From NCBI RefSeq assembly GCF_036250065.1, contig NZ_CP109199.1, forward strand, positions 5,580,001-5,644,000: 64,000 nucleotides of DNA, read 5' to 3'. Source of the DNA: Micromonospora sp. NBC_01699. Its GTDB lineage: Bacteria; Actinomycetota; Actinomycetes; Mycobacteriales; Micromonosporaceae. Position numbers and translations under genes: made by a program. The number at the start of each line of letters is the position of its first letter. The first letter of the stretch is position 1. Positions 39,225 through 47,872 of this stretch are shown piece after piece. The notes below the pieces were generated by a model, which was given only the letters and a program-made list of their open reading frames with translations, was not told the DNA's origin and ran no database searches.

Positions 39225-40005
39225 TGTCATGACGAAGTCGCTGTGGGATTCCCGCCGCAGCCTCGCCGGGTTCGCGGTCGGGACCGCCCTGGTCGGCGCC
39301 ATGTACGCGGGTTTCTACCCCCAGGTGGCCGACGGGGCGATGGGCCAGGCCGTCGAAGGCTTCTCCCCCGCGATGCGGGAGGCGCTCAACATGGAGGACC
39401 TGTCCTCCGCCGCCGGGTACCTCGGCTCCAGCGTGTTCGGCATCATCGTGCCGCTGATCGCCGTCATCTACGGCATCGCCACCGGCACCCGGGCCATCGC
39501 CGGGGACGAGGAAGCCGGCTACCTCGACCTCCTCCTCGCCCACCCGGTCACCCGTACCCGGCTACTGCTGCACCGTTTCCTCGCCCTCACCATCGGCGCC
39601 TTCGCCTTGGCCGGGCTCGTCTGGCTGGCCATGCTCACCATCCGTTCCGGCGCCCAACTCGACACGGTCAGCATCGCCCAGTTCACCGCCCAATGCCTCG
39701 CCCTGGCCCTGCTCGCCACCTTCTTCGGCACCGCCGCCATCACCATCGGCGCGGTCACCGGCAGCAGAGCCGCCGCGCTCGCGGGCACCGCCGTCCTGGG
39801 GGTACTCACCTACGCGGCGAACACCTTCGCCGCCCAGATCGGCGCCGACGCCGCCCGCTACGCCTCCCCGTTTCACTACTACATCGGCGACGAACCGCTC
39901 CGCAACGGCTTCCAGTGGGCCGACCTCGGCATTCTCACCGCAGCCATCGCCCTCCTGGTGTCCACCGCCATCACCGCGTTCAACCGCCGCGACCTCACCA
40001 GCTGA
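39217..40005 (+). CDS. ABC-2 type transporter permease
   Basis: A 262-residue membrane protein with about six helices and the GDEEAGYLDLLLAHPVTRTRLL segment (positions ~88-109) typical of ABC-2 permeases. GTG start at 39217 lies inside the end of the ATPase gene. It forms the membrane half of the exporter. Pairing and coupling are clear; the cargo is not. Confidence 0.9.
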   Translation: MPSVMTKSLWDSRRSLAGFAVGTALVGAMYAGFYPQVADGAMGQAVEGFSPAMREALNMEDLSSAAGYLGSSVFGIIVPLIAVIYGIATGTRAIAGDEEAGYLDLLLAHPVTRTRLLLHRFLALTIGAFALAGLVWLAMLTIRSGAQLDTVSIAQFTAQCLALALLATFFGTAAITIGAVTGSRAAALAGTAVLGVLTYAANTFAAQIGADAARYASPFHYYIGDEPLRNGFQWADLGILTAAIALLVSTAITAFNRRDLTS

Positions 40006-40103
40006 CCGCCCCCGCCGGCCCTCCACCGCCTCCAGGTGGGCGGGCCGGCGAGGGTCGGCCAATCCCTGCTCGGCCCCCCTCCGGTCCGGGAAGGAACCCG
40101 GGC

Positions 40104-40512
40104 TCAGTCGGACTCTGCGCTCGCGTGGCGGATCCCGCGTGGGCGGCCGGACCGCACCCACAGCCAGTACAGGCCGGCGGCGATCACCAGCGCGGCGGCG
40201 AGCGAGACCAGCGGGTCACCTCGGGACAGCTTCACCAGCAGGGTAAAGGCAACCCCGGCGGCGGCCAGCACGTTGATCGCCAGCAGTACCGGCGGCGCTC
40301 GCGGTGGGAGAAGACGGCCATCGCGCCGAGTCCGGCGAGGAAGCTCAGAAACACCGAGACGGCGTAGAACAACACGAGTTCCTGGTCGCGGCCCCCTGCT
40401 GCGGCGGTGAGCAGACCCGAGACGACCATGAACAGCAACACCCCCCATACCGGTGTGTGGCGGGAGTTGGTGCGACCGAAAACGGCGGGCAGGATCCCGG
40501 CCGCGCTGCCAT
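40104..40512 (-). pseudogene. APC-family amino acid permease, truncated and frameshifted
   Basis: One frame gives PAVFGRTNSRHTPVWGVLLF and FYAVSVFLSFLAGLGAMAVF. From about 40288 the match moves to another frame with VLLAINVLAAAGVAFTLLV and VSLAAALVIAAGLYWLWV. Together these are the last four membrane helices of an APC permease. The first two-thirds of the protein is absent, and the frame changes in CGCCGCCGG. It is a decayed 3' end with no visible partner in the window. Confidence 0.75.
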
Positions 40513-40668
40513 CGGACTGCCGCTGCCGGGGCGGCTGGCTCACACCCCAGACAGGCCGCGCCCCACCGCACACCAGCACCTACCGGAGGCCCTGCGGGAA
40601 TCGCTACCAGCCGGGGCTGGGCGCCGGCGTGATAAATTCTCCGATCCCGCCGAAGGCAGGGCTACGCC

Positions 40669-42279
40669 TCAGATGACGGTGACGGCGATGGTGTGCCAGC
40701 CGGTGGCGCCGTCCGGGAACGGTGTGGTCCGACTCTCGGTCTGGACGTCGCCGGTGCGGTCGGTGGCCCGGACCCGCAGGCTGTGGCCTCCGGGGGTGGC
40801 CGGCCACTGGTAGCGCCATTGGACCCAGGTATCGGTGGACGGGACGGGTAGCAGGGTGGAGGGTTGCCAGGGGCCGGAGTCCACCGACACCTCGACCGCC
40901 GCGATACCCCGGCCCTGGGCCCAGGCCACTCCGGCGACCACCACCTGTCCTGCTGGCAGTCGGGCGAAGGGTGCCGGCCGGTCGATCCGGGATGCGGTTT
41001 TCACGGGTGCCTCCCGCGCCCAGCCGCGCCGTACCCAGTAGGCGTCGAACGAGGCGAAGGTGGACAGTTCCAGGTCGACGACCCACTTGCAGGCCCCGGC
41101 GTACCCGAACAGGCCCGGGGTGAGCATCCGGACGGGGAAGCCGTGCTCCAGCGGCAACGGTTCGCCGTTCATTCCGACCGCCAGCATCGCGTCCCGGCCG
41201 TCGAGGACCGTCTCCACCGGGGTACCGATCGTCATCCCCTCGCTGGAGCGGGCCACCACCTGGTCGGCGCCGGCTCGGATGCCGGCGGCACGCAGCAGCG
41301 GTGCCAGGGGTACGCCGAGCCAGCGGGCGGTGCCGACGTACGGGCCGCCGACCTCGTTGGAGACGCAGTTGAGGGTGATGTCCCGCTCGACCAGCTCACG
41401 GTCGAGGAGGTCCGCGAAGCTCAGTTCGAGTGGCCGGTCGACCATGCCCCGGATCCGCAGGCGCCAGGTGTCGGTGTCGAGCCGGGGCACGGTGAGCGCG
41501 GTGTCGACCCGGTAGAAGTCGGCGTTGCGGGTGTGGAAGGCGGGACCGACCCCGTCCGGCAGCGGTGCGGCCGGGTCGGCGGGGGCGGGCAGTCGTACGG
41601 CCTCCCGGGAGCGTTCCGCGTCCCGGGAGGAGGACCCGCGGAGCAGCCCGGTCCCGGCCACGCCGAGGGCGGTACCCGCCGCGACCAGGGCCGCGTTGCG
41701 GGCGAGGGCCCGCCGCGACGGGCCCCGGATCGGCCGAACCTCACCCGGCCGGGGAACAACCGGCTCGGCGGCGGATGCCGGTCGCGGAAGCAGCCAACGC
41801 AGCACCCCGGCGGCGACCAGTGCGCCCGCAACCGAGGGCAGGACATCGACCGCTCGCGCCCCCGGCCGGAGCAGCGCGGCGACGGCGCCGAGCACGCCGA
41901 GCAGGGCCGCTCCGCCGAGGCCGGCGGCCGATCGCCGTCGGGCCAGCAGCCCGGTCAGTACGGCCAGTCCGGCCAGGGCGAGACCTATGCCGCCCAGCAG
42001 CAGTGGCTTGTCGTACGTACCGAACGTGCGGACCGCGAATTCCTTGACCGGGGTCGGGGCCGCGTCGATCAACGTCGAGCCGACCGCCACCAGCGGCCCG
42101 GCCTGCGGGCGGGTGAGCGTGGCGAGCAGTTCGGCGGCGGTCACCCCGGCCGTCGCGGCCAGCAGTCCCACGCCAGCCGGGACGACACGCCGCAGGCCAG
42201 GCGGCCCGAACCATCGTCGCGCGCAGACGGCGCCCAACAGCCGTCGAAGGCGGCCGTCCCGGCTGGATGACAGTGGCAT
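40669..42279 (-). CDS. Membrane-anchored molybdopterin-dependent oxidoreductase (sulfite oxidase fold)
   Basis: A 536-residue protein. The first ~200 residues hold about five hydrophobic segments. After ~225 comes a sulfite-oxidase-type molybdopterin domain with the Mo-ligand Cys in DITLNCVSNEVGG and GYAGACKWVVDLEL. A C-terminal Ig-like dimerisation domain (VEVSVDSGPWQPS) follows. It is oriented for an extracytoplasmic catalytic domain. The gene follows the fasciclin lipoprotein by 70 bases and lies in a SigK/RskA locus; no second SigK-type promoter was seen before it, so it is probably co-transcribed. Substrate unknown; repair of oxidised proteins or small-molecule reduction is possible. Confidence 0.9.
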   Translation of the reverse strand: MPLSSSRDGRLRRLLGAVCARRWFGPPGLRRVVPAGVGLLAATAGVTAAELLATLTRPQAGPLVAVGSTLIDAAPTPVKEFAVRTFGTYDKPLLLGGIGLALAGLAVLTGLLARRRSAAGLGGAALLGVLGAVAALLRPGARAVDVLPSVAGALVAAGVLRWLLPRPASAAEPVVPRPGEVRPIRGPSRRALARNAALVAAGTALGVAGTGLLRGSSSRDAERSREAVRLPAPADPAAPLPDGVGPAFHTRNADFYRVDTALTVPRLDTDTWRLRIRGMVDRPLELSFADLLDRELVERDITLNCVSNEVGGPYVGTARWLGVPLAPLLRAAGIRAGADQVVARSSEGMTIGTPVETVLDGRDAMLAVGMNGEPLPLEHGFPVRMLTPGLFGYAGACKWVVDLELSTFASFDAYWVRRGWAREAPVKTASRIDRPAPFARLPAGQVVVAGVAWAQGRGIAAVEVSVDSGPWQPSTLLPVPSTDTWVQWRYQWPATPGGHSLRVRATDRTGDVQTESRTTPFPDGATGWHTIAVTVI

Positions 42280-42349
42280 GACTGGTCCCCTCGCTGGCCG
42301 GAAACGGGATGGGCCGGGGATCCGGCCGGCGGCCGGACCCCCGGGCGGC

Positions 42350-42982
42350 TCAGGAGGTGGGCATCAGTACGGTGTCGACGAGGTACACCGTGGCGTTGGC
42401 GGTCTGCACGTTGCCGCAGACCACGGTGGAGTTGCTGTTGACCTTGAAGTCGGCGCCGCTGCCCGCGACGGTGAGTTCCCCGCCCTGGAGGGTCTTGTGC
42501 GGTCCGGCCAACTGCGTCGGAGCCAGCTTCTCCCCCACCACGTGGTAGGTGAGCACCTTGGCCAGCAGATCCTTGTCGGCCAGCACCTTGTCCAGGTCGG
42601 CCTTGGGCAGCTTGGCGAACGCGTCGTTGGTCGGCGCGAAGACGGTGACCGCCGACGCGCTGTTCAGCGAATCGACAAGTTGCGCCTGCTTCACCGCCGT
42701 GACCAGGGTGGAGAGCAGCGCGTTGCCGGAGGCAGCGGTGGCGACGGGCACCTTGGCCATCGCCTCGAAGCTGCCCGGGTTGGTGGCGTCGGTCGGCACC
42801 GCGGCACAACCGGGTCCGAACTCACCGTCCATCATGGGCGGCGCGCTCGTGGCCGCCATCTCCGGAGCACTGGTGGCGGGCGCGGTGGCGGTGGTGTCCT
42901 CGTCCGCCTCCCCGCCGCAGGCGGCCAGGGCGAGGGCGAGAGTGGCGGCGGCCGTGACAGCGGCGAACTTGTTGGCACGCAC
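42350..42982 (-). CDS. Fasciclin (FAS1)-domain lipoprotein, MPT70/MPT83-like
   Basis: A 210-residue exported lipoprotein. The signal peptide ends in lipobox LALAACG, a Thr/Ala-rich linker follows, then one FAS1 domain (~70-210) with VTVFAPTNDAF and LTYHVVGEKL, the two conserved boxes. Mycobacterial MPT83/MPT70 have this layout and are SigK targets. The GTG start has AAGGGAA upstream. A SigK-like promoter lies at 43045-43071. It probably acts at the cell surface as an adhesion or partner protein of the oxidoreductase downstream. Confidence 0.93.
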   Translation of the reverse strand: MRANKFAAVTAAATLALALAACGGEADEDTTATAPATSAPEMAATSAPPMMDGEFGPGCAAVPTDATNPGSFEAMAKVPVATAASGNALLSTLVTAVKQAQLVDSLNSASAVTVFAPTNDAFAKLPKADLDKVLADKDLLAKVLTYHVVGEKLAPTQLAGPHKTLQGGELTVAGSGADFKVNSNSTVVCGNVQTANATVYLVDTVLMPTS

Positions 42983-43044
42983 AGTGATAGTTCCCTTCAG
43001 ACAAGCGAAAACCGGGATGAAGTACGCTTACTTGCTCATAAGTG

Positions 43045-43071
43045 ATTCGCAGCCACCGATCGGCCGGATGG
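43045..43071 (-). promoter_or_regulatory. SigK-type promoter of the fasciclin gene
   Basis: On the minus strand: CCATCC (43071-43066), 15 bases, GCGAAT (43050-43045). The -10 element lies 63 bases upstream of the start codon. The same elements and spacing precede the sigma gene. Confidence 0.7.
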
Positions 43072-43106
43072 GTACGACTTTCGTGCGATCCCCCAAGCAG
43101 TGGAGA

Positions 43107-43844
43107 TCAGGTGATGGCGAGCGTGACCACGGCATCGGTCGTGGCCCGGACCGAGCCACCATCGGGCTCCTCGGTGACCGCGAAGCTCGCCTTGCCGCGT
43201 ACGCCGCCGATCAGCACCGTGGCGGTCGACTCCCCCGCCGCCAGCACCCCGGCCGACGCGGCACCGCTCGAATCGACCAACCAGAGCTGGTACGCCCGGT
43301 CGGCGCCCGGCCCGACCAGCCCGTCGAGCAGGGCGACAGCCCGGTCCTGGCTCACCGAGAGCACCACCGTCACCCGGCCACCGGAGGGCACCGCGACCGT
43401 ACGCACGACCGCGTCCGGTGCGGCGAGCACGGCGCGTACCCGCTCCGTTTCCGCCCGCGCGGCCTGGGTCAGCGCCTGCTCCCGGCGTACCCGTTGCTCC
43501 TGAAACGCCCAGGTGCCGGCGCCCGCGCCCGCCGCGAGGGTGGCCGCGGCGACCGCGATAGCGGTCCGGCGGCGCCAGCGCGACAGTGCCGGCAACCCGC
43601 CCCGGTCCACCCGACCGGGCCCGTCCTGCCGGGTCCGGCGCACCTGCGCCAACACCTGCGTACGCAACCGGGGCGGTGGCACCGACCAGGTCGAGTCGGC
43701 GAGTCGGGTCACCGTCTCGCGCAACTCCGCCACCTCGATCGCGCAGCTCTCGCAGTCCGCCACGTGCCGGGCGAAGGCGGCCCGCTCGACGTCGTCGACC
43801 GCGTCGAGCGCGTACGCTCCGGCGAGCGCGTGAATGTCGGTCAC
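43107..43844 (-). CDS. rskA: Anti-sigma-K factor (RskA family)
   Basis: A 245-residue membrane anti-sigma factor. The cytoplasmic zinc-type anti-sigma domain has the H-x3-C-x2-C motif in ARHVADCESCAIEV near residue 25. One membrane helix (~105-125, AIAVAAATLAAGAGAG) is followed by an extracytoplasmic RskA domain containing AYQLWLVD. The GTG at 43844 overlaps the sigma stop as GTGA, so the two are made together. It should hold SigK inactive until cleaved by regulated proteolysis. Confidence 0.92.
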   Translation of the reverse strand: MTDIHALAGAYALDAVDDVERAAFARHVADCESCAIEVAELRETVTRLADSTWSVPPPRLRTQVLAQVRRTRQDGPGRVDRGGLPALSRWRRRTAIAVAAATLAAGAGAGTWAFQEQRVRREQALTQAARAETERVRAVLAAPDAVVRTVAVPSGGRVTVVLSVSQDRAVALLDGLVGPGADRAYQLWLVDSSGAASAGVLAAGESTATVLIGGVRGKASFAVTEEPDGGSVRATTDAVVTLAIT

Positions 43845-44500
43845 CGGGCCACCTCCACACCCAGGCAGTCCCGCAACCGGATCAGCCCGTCCCGCATCCT
43901 GGTCTTCACGGTCGGCAGCCCCGCACCGAGCAGGGTCGCCACCTCCCGGTAGGTGTGCCCGCCGTAGTAGGCCAGGGTGATCGCCTCCCGCTGCACCGGG
44001 GTCAGCCCCTCCAGGCAGCGCCGCACCTGCTGACGTTCCAGCCGGCTCGCCGCCTCCTCCGCCACCTCGTCGTACGGCACCTCGCCGGAGGCGGCGGCCA
44101 CCCGACGGGTCCGATCGGCGCTCGCCTGCTCGGTGCGTACCCGATCGACCGCCCGCCGGTGGGCGATGGTGAACACCCAAGCGGTCGCCGAACCCCGCGC
44201 CGGGTCGAAGCGAACCGCCGTCCGCCACACCTCGACCAGCACCTCCTGGGCGACCTCCTCGGCCTGCCCCGGATCCCGCAACACCCGCCGCGCCAGCCCG
44301 TAGACCCTCGGCGCGACCAACTCGTACAGCCGGTTGAACGCGGACTCGTCACCCCGACCCACGGCACGGAGCAACCCGTCCGCCTCCGTCCGGGAGTCGA
44401 CCGCCGGCAACTGATCGGGCACCGCCCGCAACGGCCGCTCCGACCCGGTGCCGCCGACGACACGTCGCGCCGGATCGCTACCGGGGTCGGGGTGCGTCAT
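43841..44500 (-). CDS. sigK: ECF RNA polymerase sigma factor, SigK-like
   Basis: A 219-residue ECF sigma factor. Region 2 (FNRLYELVAPRVYGLARRVL, AWVFTIAHRRAVDRVR) recognises the -10 element, and region 4 (YGGHTYREVATLLGAGLPTVKTRM) the -35 element. The ATG at 44500 has GGAGG nine bases upstream. It is coupled to the RskA-type anti-sigma gene. Its own promoter has the same pattern as that of the fasciclin gene, indicating autoregulation. SigK assignment rests on the partner family, the fasciclin target and the promoter. Confidence 0.92.
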   Translation of the reverse strand: MTHPDPGSDPARRVVGGTGSERPLRAVPDQLPAVDSRTEADGLLRAVGRGDESAFNRLYELVAPRVYGLARRVLRDPGQAEEVAQEVLVEVWRTAVRFDPARGSATAWVFTIAHRRAVDRVRTEQASADRTRRVAAASGEVPYDEVAEEAASRLERQQVRRCLEGLTPVQREAITLAYYGGHTYREVATLLGAGLPTVKTRMRDGLIRLRDCLGVEVAR

Positions 44501-44543
44501 CCTGAGCAGCCTCCAGCCGATTCCGTCTGCCTGCACGGTAAGT

Positions 44544-44570
44544 ATTCGGCGCGGAACGCCGTACGGATGG
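44544..44570 (-). promoter_or_regulatory. SigK-type autoregulatory promoter
   Basis: On the minus strand: CCATCC (44570-44565), 15 bases, CCGAAT (44549-44544), 44 bases upstream of the sigma start codon. It matches the fasciclin promoter in both elements (one base differs) and in spacing. Confidence 0.7.
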
Positions 44571-44717
44571 GTCCGGGGGCGAACGTTCTTGTCCGGGGTC
44601 CGTGGCGGCGGCGTTCGGGCGGACCGGACCGGACCGGACCGGCGTCGACCGTCACGCGGGCTAGAGCGCCTCCGTCGGGTCGCCGTTGTTGAAGGCCAGC
44701 ACGGCGGCCCCAGTCGA

Positions 44718-44899
44718 CCTCCTGACTCAACCAGGTCGAGGTGTACTTCTCCGCGTTGACCCGCCGGGTCGTGCACCACCGCGATTTCCCGCCACACGAG
44801 GATCTGATCGACAAGATCGAAACCTACGTGATCGAGAAGAACACCACCGCCAAGCCCTACCGATGGACCTACGACGGCACCCCGCTCAAGGCCGCATGA
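44718..44899 (+). pseudogene. IS630-family transposase C-terminal fragment
   Basis: The frame reads LNQVEVYFSALTRRVVH, then IDKIETYVIEKNTTAKPYRWTYDG and a stop, the usual end of IS630/DDE_3 transposases. The Trp of the conserved SWLNQ is a TGA stop here. Everything upstream of the last ~58 codons is missing and no inverted ends were found. It lies between the sigma operon and the tRNA. Confidence 0.8.
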
Positions 44900-45009
44900 C
44901 CCCCGACGAACTAACGCGGCGCTGCACTAGCGCTAGGCCCGGCAGGGCCACGCCTGCTGACGCGAGATGCCACATCGTGACGCGTCGTTTGCCCACTCAT
45001 TGCCCACCG

Positions 45010-45061
45010 AACAAGCAAGAGCCCACTTCCTCGACCTACAGGAAGCGGGCTCTTGCTTGTT
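45010..45061. terminator. Long inverted repeat downstream of tRNA-fMet
   Basis: 22-base arms (45010-45031 and 45040-45061) pair with one mismatch around an 8-base loop. The arm core is CAAGAGCCC/GGGCTCTTG. Each arm ends T-rich (CTTGCTTGTT), so it can stop transcripts on either strand. It begins 11 bases past the tRNA 3' end. Confidence 0.85.
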
Positions 45062-45071
45062 GTTTCGTTTG

Positions 45072-45145
45072 TAGCGGGGACAGGATTTGAACCTGCGACC
45101 TCTGGGTTATGAGCCCAGCGAGCTACCGAGCTGCTCCACCCCGCG
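45072..45145 (-). tRNA. Initiator tRNA-Met (CAU)
   Basis: The 74-nt minus-strand sequence folds as a cloverleaf: acceptor arm CGCGGGG with an unpaired C1 (initiator hallmark), D-arm with AGCTCGGTAGCTC, anticodon arm with loop CTCATAA flanked by GGG/CCC pairs (another initiator hallmark), and T-arm with GGTTCAAATCC. CCA is not encoded. The neighbouring inverted repeat ends its transcript. Confidence 0.96.
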
Positions 45146-45268
45146 TCGCTGGAATGAACACTAGCGCACTCGTGCCGCCGACACCGCATCGGCCCATCCC
45201 CGCGGGGGTCGGACATGCCCCGCGGTCCACCCGCGACACATCCCGGCCCACGCTTGTACGGTCCCAGG

Positions 45269-45868
45269 ATGTCCGGCCTCGAACGGTTAACATTGATCAA
45301 CACCACCCCGTGGCTCGCCGACCTCCTGGCCAGCCTGTGTGACCTGGACTTCTCCCGCACGAAGGAGGGTCCAATCGAGCCGATCCGCCTGGCCGACGGG
45401 GAGCCCCTGGAGATGTTCGCCGGCGACGCGTCCGGCGGAGCGTTCCTGTTCGCCGGACGCGGTGGCGAGGAGCGGCCGGTGGTGTACGCCGGTTCGGAGG
45501 GTGAGGGCGCACTGGTGGCGATCGGGTTGGCCGACGCCCTGGCCGTCGCGGTCGAGTTGCCCAGCCTGCACGACGCACTGGCGGTCCCGTACGGCGAGGA
45601 CGGTGGCGCCGCCCTGCGGGCCTGGCTCGATCGGGCCGATCAGGAGATCCGGGACGACCAGCCGGACCTCGACGCGTTACGGGGGCGGTTACGGGAGGCG
45701 CTGCACCTGCCACCGGCCGACGGGTTGCTCGAACGGCTGCACGCGGCGGCCGCCGACCACACCTATCTACCGGTCGGCGAGCACGGCCGGTACGAGCCGA
45801 TGCTGGGTACCGGTTGGGTCGTCGCCGTACCTCGGGAGCCTCGGTCGGACCGGAGTGGAGGGTCGTGA
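45269..45868 (+). CDS. Conserved hypothetical protein, 199 residues
   Basis: Soluble, acidic protein without signal peptide or membrane helix. It has a hydrophobic start (LTLINTTPWLADLLASL), a central VVYAGSEGEGALVAIGLADALAVAVELPSLHDAL segment (residues ~70-105), and a C-terminal YEPMLGTGWVVAVP. No domain is recognised with confidence; the layout recalls small immunity or SUKH-like proteins, but motifs are lacking. It stands alone between the tRNA and hsp20. Confidence 0.7.
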   Translation: MSGLERLTLINTTPWLADLLASLCDLDFSRTKEGPIEPIRLADGEPLEMFAGDASGGAFLFAGRGGEERPVVYAGSEGEGALVAIGLADALAVAVELPSLHDALAVPYGEDGGAALRAWLDRADQEIRDDQPDLDALRGRLREALHLPPADGLLERLHAAAADHTYLPVGEHGRYEPMLGTGWVVAVPREPRSDRSGGS

Positions 45869-45978
45869 CGGAGACCACGGACGGGCTCGGGACGAACAGG
45901 AATTGAGTCGGGTCGACTCAAGTTGTACCGGGTGCCGGTCGAACCGGACCGGCCCAGTGGGATCCGAGGAGAAAACCG

Positions 45979-46470
45979 ATGAGCACCATCTCGCTGTGGA
46001 CCCGGCGCGATCCGTTCGCGGAGTTCGACGCCCTGGTCCGGAACGCCTTCGGCCCGGTCGCGACGCGACCCGCCAACCAGCCGGCCCGGTTCACCCCGGC
46101 CGCCGAGATCAGCCGCGACGGGGATGACGCGCTGGTCCGGGTCGAGTTGCCCGGACTGGACATCGCCAACGATGTCTCGGTCGAGGTCGACCGTGGCCTG
46201 CTGGTGGTGAGCGGGGAGCGGCGCGACGAACGGTCCGAGGAACAGGGCGGCCGGAGCCTGCGCGAGCTGCGCTACGGCTCGTTCCGCCGATCCTTCACCC
46301 TGCCGACGCACGTGACGGCCGACGCGGTGAGCGCGACGTACGACGCGGGTGTGCTGAACGTCCGGGTGGCCGGCGCGTACGCCGGAACCGGAGCGCGACG
46401 GATCACCGTGACGTCCGCGACCCCGGCGGCGCAGTCCGCCTCGGCGCCGGCCGACCAGCCCGACGCCTGA
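45979..46470 (+). CDS. Hsp20 / alpha-crystallin small heat-shock protein
   Basis: A 163-residue chaperone that holds unfolded proteins as oligomers. The alpha-crystallin domain covers residues ~35-135 with DALVRVELPGLDI, LLVVSGERRDER and the beta-strand end AGVLNVRVAG; a tail follows. AGGAG lies before the ATG. Close relatives are the 18-kDa HspX-type proteins. No HrcA or HspR site is evident upstream. The 300 bases after it (46471-46776) hold no recognised gene. Confidence 0.93.
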   Translation: MSTISLWTRRDPFAEFDALVRNAFGPVATRPANQPARFTPAAEISRDGDDALVRVELPGLDIANDVSVEVDRGLLVVSGERRDERSEEQGGRSLRELRYGSFRRSFTLPTHVTADAVSATYDAGVLNVRVAGAYAGTGARRITVTSATPAAQSASAPADQPDA

Positions 46471-46776
46471 ACCAGCTGGCCACCGGCAACCCGCCGGTAG
46501 CCAGCACGACGTGGGACACGACCCATGGCACCCACCTCGGGCCCGGCCATCCGTGGCCGGGCCCGTTCGTCTGTCCACTACGGACGACGGCCGCCCCGAC
46601 CCGCCGCCCACGACACCGCCCGCCGATCCCCCGATCCGCGACACCCACACGCCGCCCGCCGATTCCGCCGCCCGCGATCTCGATCGGACCACCTCGATCT
46701 CGATCTCGGCAGTGGTCCCGGAGCGGCGCCGATCATGGCCGCGACGGCGGCGGAGACGAACAGCGGATCACGCCGG

Positions 46777-47571
46777 TTACGGGCCGGCGAGTTGGCTGCC
46801 GGAGGCGACCTTGGCCGCGACGGCTTCGGCCCCGCCGGCCATCGCCTCCACCAGTCGGGGCCGGCCGACCGCCGGTACCAACCGGCCGGCCCGCCAGGCC
46901 ACCCCGATCCCGGCCGCCAGCACCAGCAGGGCGCCCAGGGTCTGGAGCAGCCCGAACAGCATTCCGCCGACGCCGATCATCGGTGCGGCGAACATCAGCA
47001 ACCAGCCGTCGGAGTAGCTGAACACCCCCGAGTGCAGCACCGCCCAACCGGACAGCACCCAGCCCAGGGTGTAGAAACTGGCGCCCACCAGGGTCAACGC
47101 GCGGGCTCCGCCGCCGTACAGCGAGGTCTGTTCGGGCAGTCCGGCAAACGGCAGCATCAGCATCGCGCCGACGAGGGCCACCAGCAGGCCGGCGGTGGCG
47201 GTCCCCCGGCTGCGCGCGGTCACCAGCAGCCCGGTCACCGCCATCAGCCCGAGCAGACCGAGCCAGGTCGCGAGCACCCACAGCACCAGTGGGAACGAGT
47301 GGCCGTCGGCGGAGGCCGGTGCGGCTCCGTCGCCGACCAGGGTGACGATGCCGTACAGGACGGCGGATCCGGGCAGGATCCACACCGCGCCACGGGCGAA
47401 CCGGCGTAACGACCAGGCCCAGGTGGCGTCGGTGGCGGGTTGCGGCTCGGCGCCCTCCTCGAAGAAGGGCAGCAGGTGGAATCCGCCGGCCGGCCGGGTC
47501 GGCCGGGCCGGGGATACGGGTACGGTCGACGGCCCGTTGACCGGTCGCTTGGGCTTACTCGCGTGGCTCAT
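46777..47571 (-). CDS. Hypothetical membrane protein, six helices
   Basis: A 264-residue protein. The first ~50 residues are a soluble, Pro-rich tail ending GAEPQPATDATWAWSLRRF. About six hydrophobic helices follow (VWILPGSAVLYGIVTLV, LVLWVLATWLGLLGLMAV and others). A ~40-residue Ala-rich tail closes it. No catalytic motif or known family is recognised. Alone between hsp20 and the SPFH/NfeD pair. Confidence 0.75.
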   Translation of the reverse strand: MSHASKPKRPVNGPSTVPVSPARPTRPAGGFHLLPFFEEGAEPQPATDATWAWSLRRFARGAVWILPGSAVLYGIVTLVGDGAAPASADGHSFPLVLWVLATWLGLLGLMAVTGLLVTARSRGTATAGLLVALVGAMLMLPFAGLPEQTSLYGGGARALTLVGASFYTLGWVLSGWAVLHSGVFSYSDGWLLMFAAPMIGVGGMLFGLLQTLGALLVLAAGIGVAWRAGRLVPAVGRPRLVEAMAGGAEAVAAKVASGSQLAGP

Positions 47572-47826
47572 GCGTCACCTCGCTCCACTCGCCGGCACGT
47601 CGAGCCGAGGATCCGTTCCGGCGCCCCGGGTCCCGGTCGCCGCTCCGCTCCGGGTTCCCGTCGCCGTTTCGGCTCTAGCCCGATCGTGGCAAACCCCGCA
47701 GCGGCGGCGCGTGGCTTCGCCGTTTTCGGTGGCACTCGTTTGCCGTACGGCGCGGCTGCCGAGGGGAACCGCGAACCGGACAAGGTCGAAACCGGGATTG
47801 ACCTGTCGCCGGCCCGGAACGCGTTA

Positions 47827-47853
47827 CCGCCCCGGTCGGGTCGACCGGGGCGG
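47827..47853. terminator. Hairpin terminator of the NfeD/SPFH operon
   Basis: Perfect 12-bp inverted repeat CCGCCCCGGTCG / CGACCGGGGCGG with a 3-base loop, 20 bases past the SPFH gene stop. The remaining gap (47572-47826) shows no gene. Confidence 0.8.
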
Positions 47854-47872
47854 CGGCGGATCGGACGGGGGG

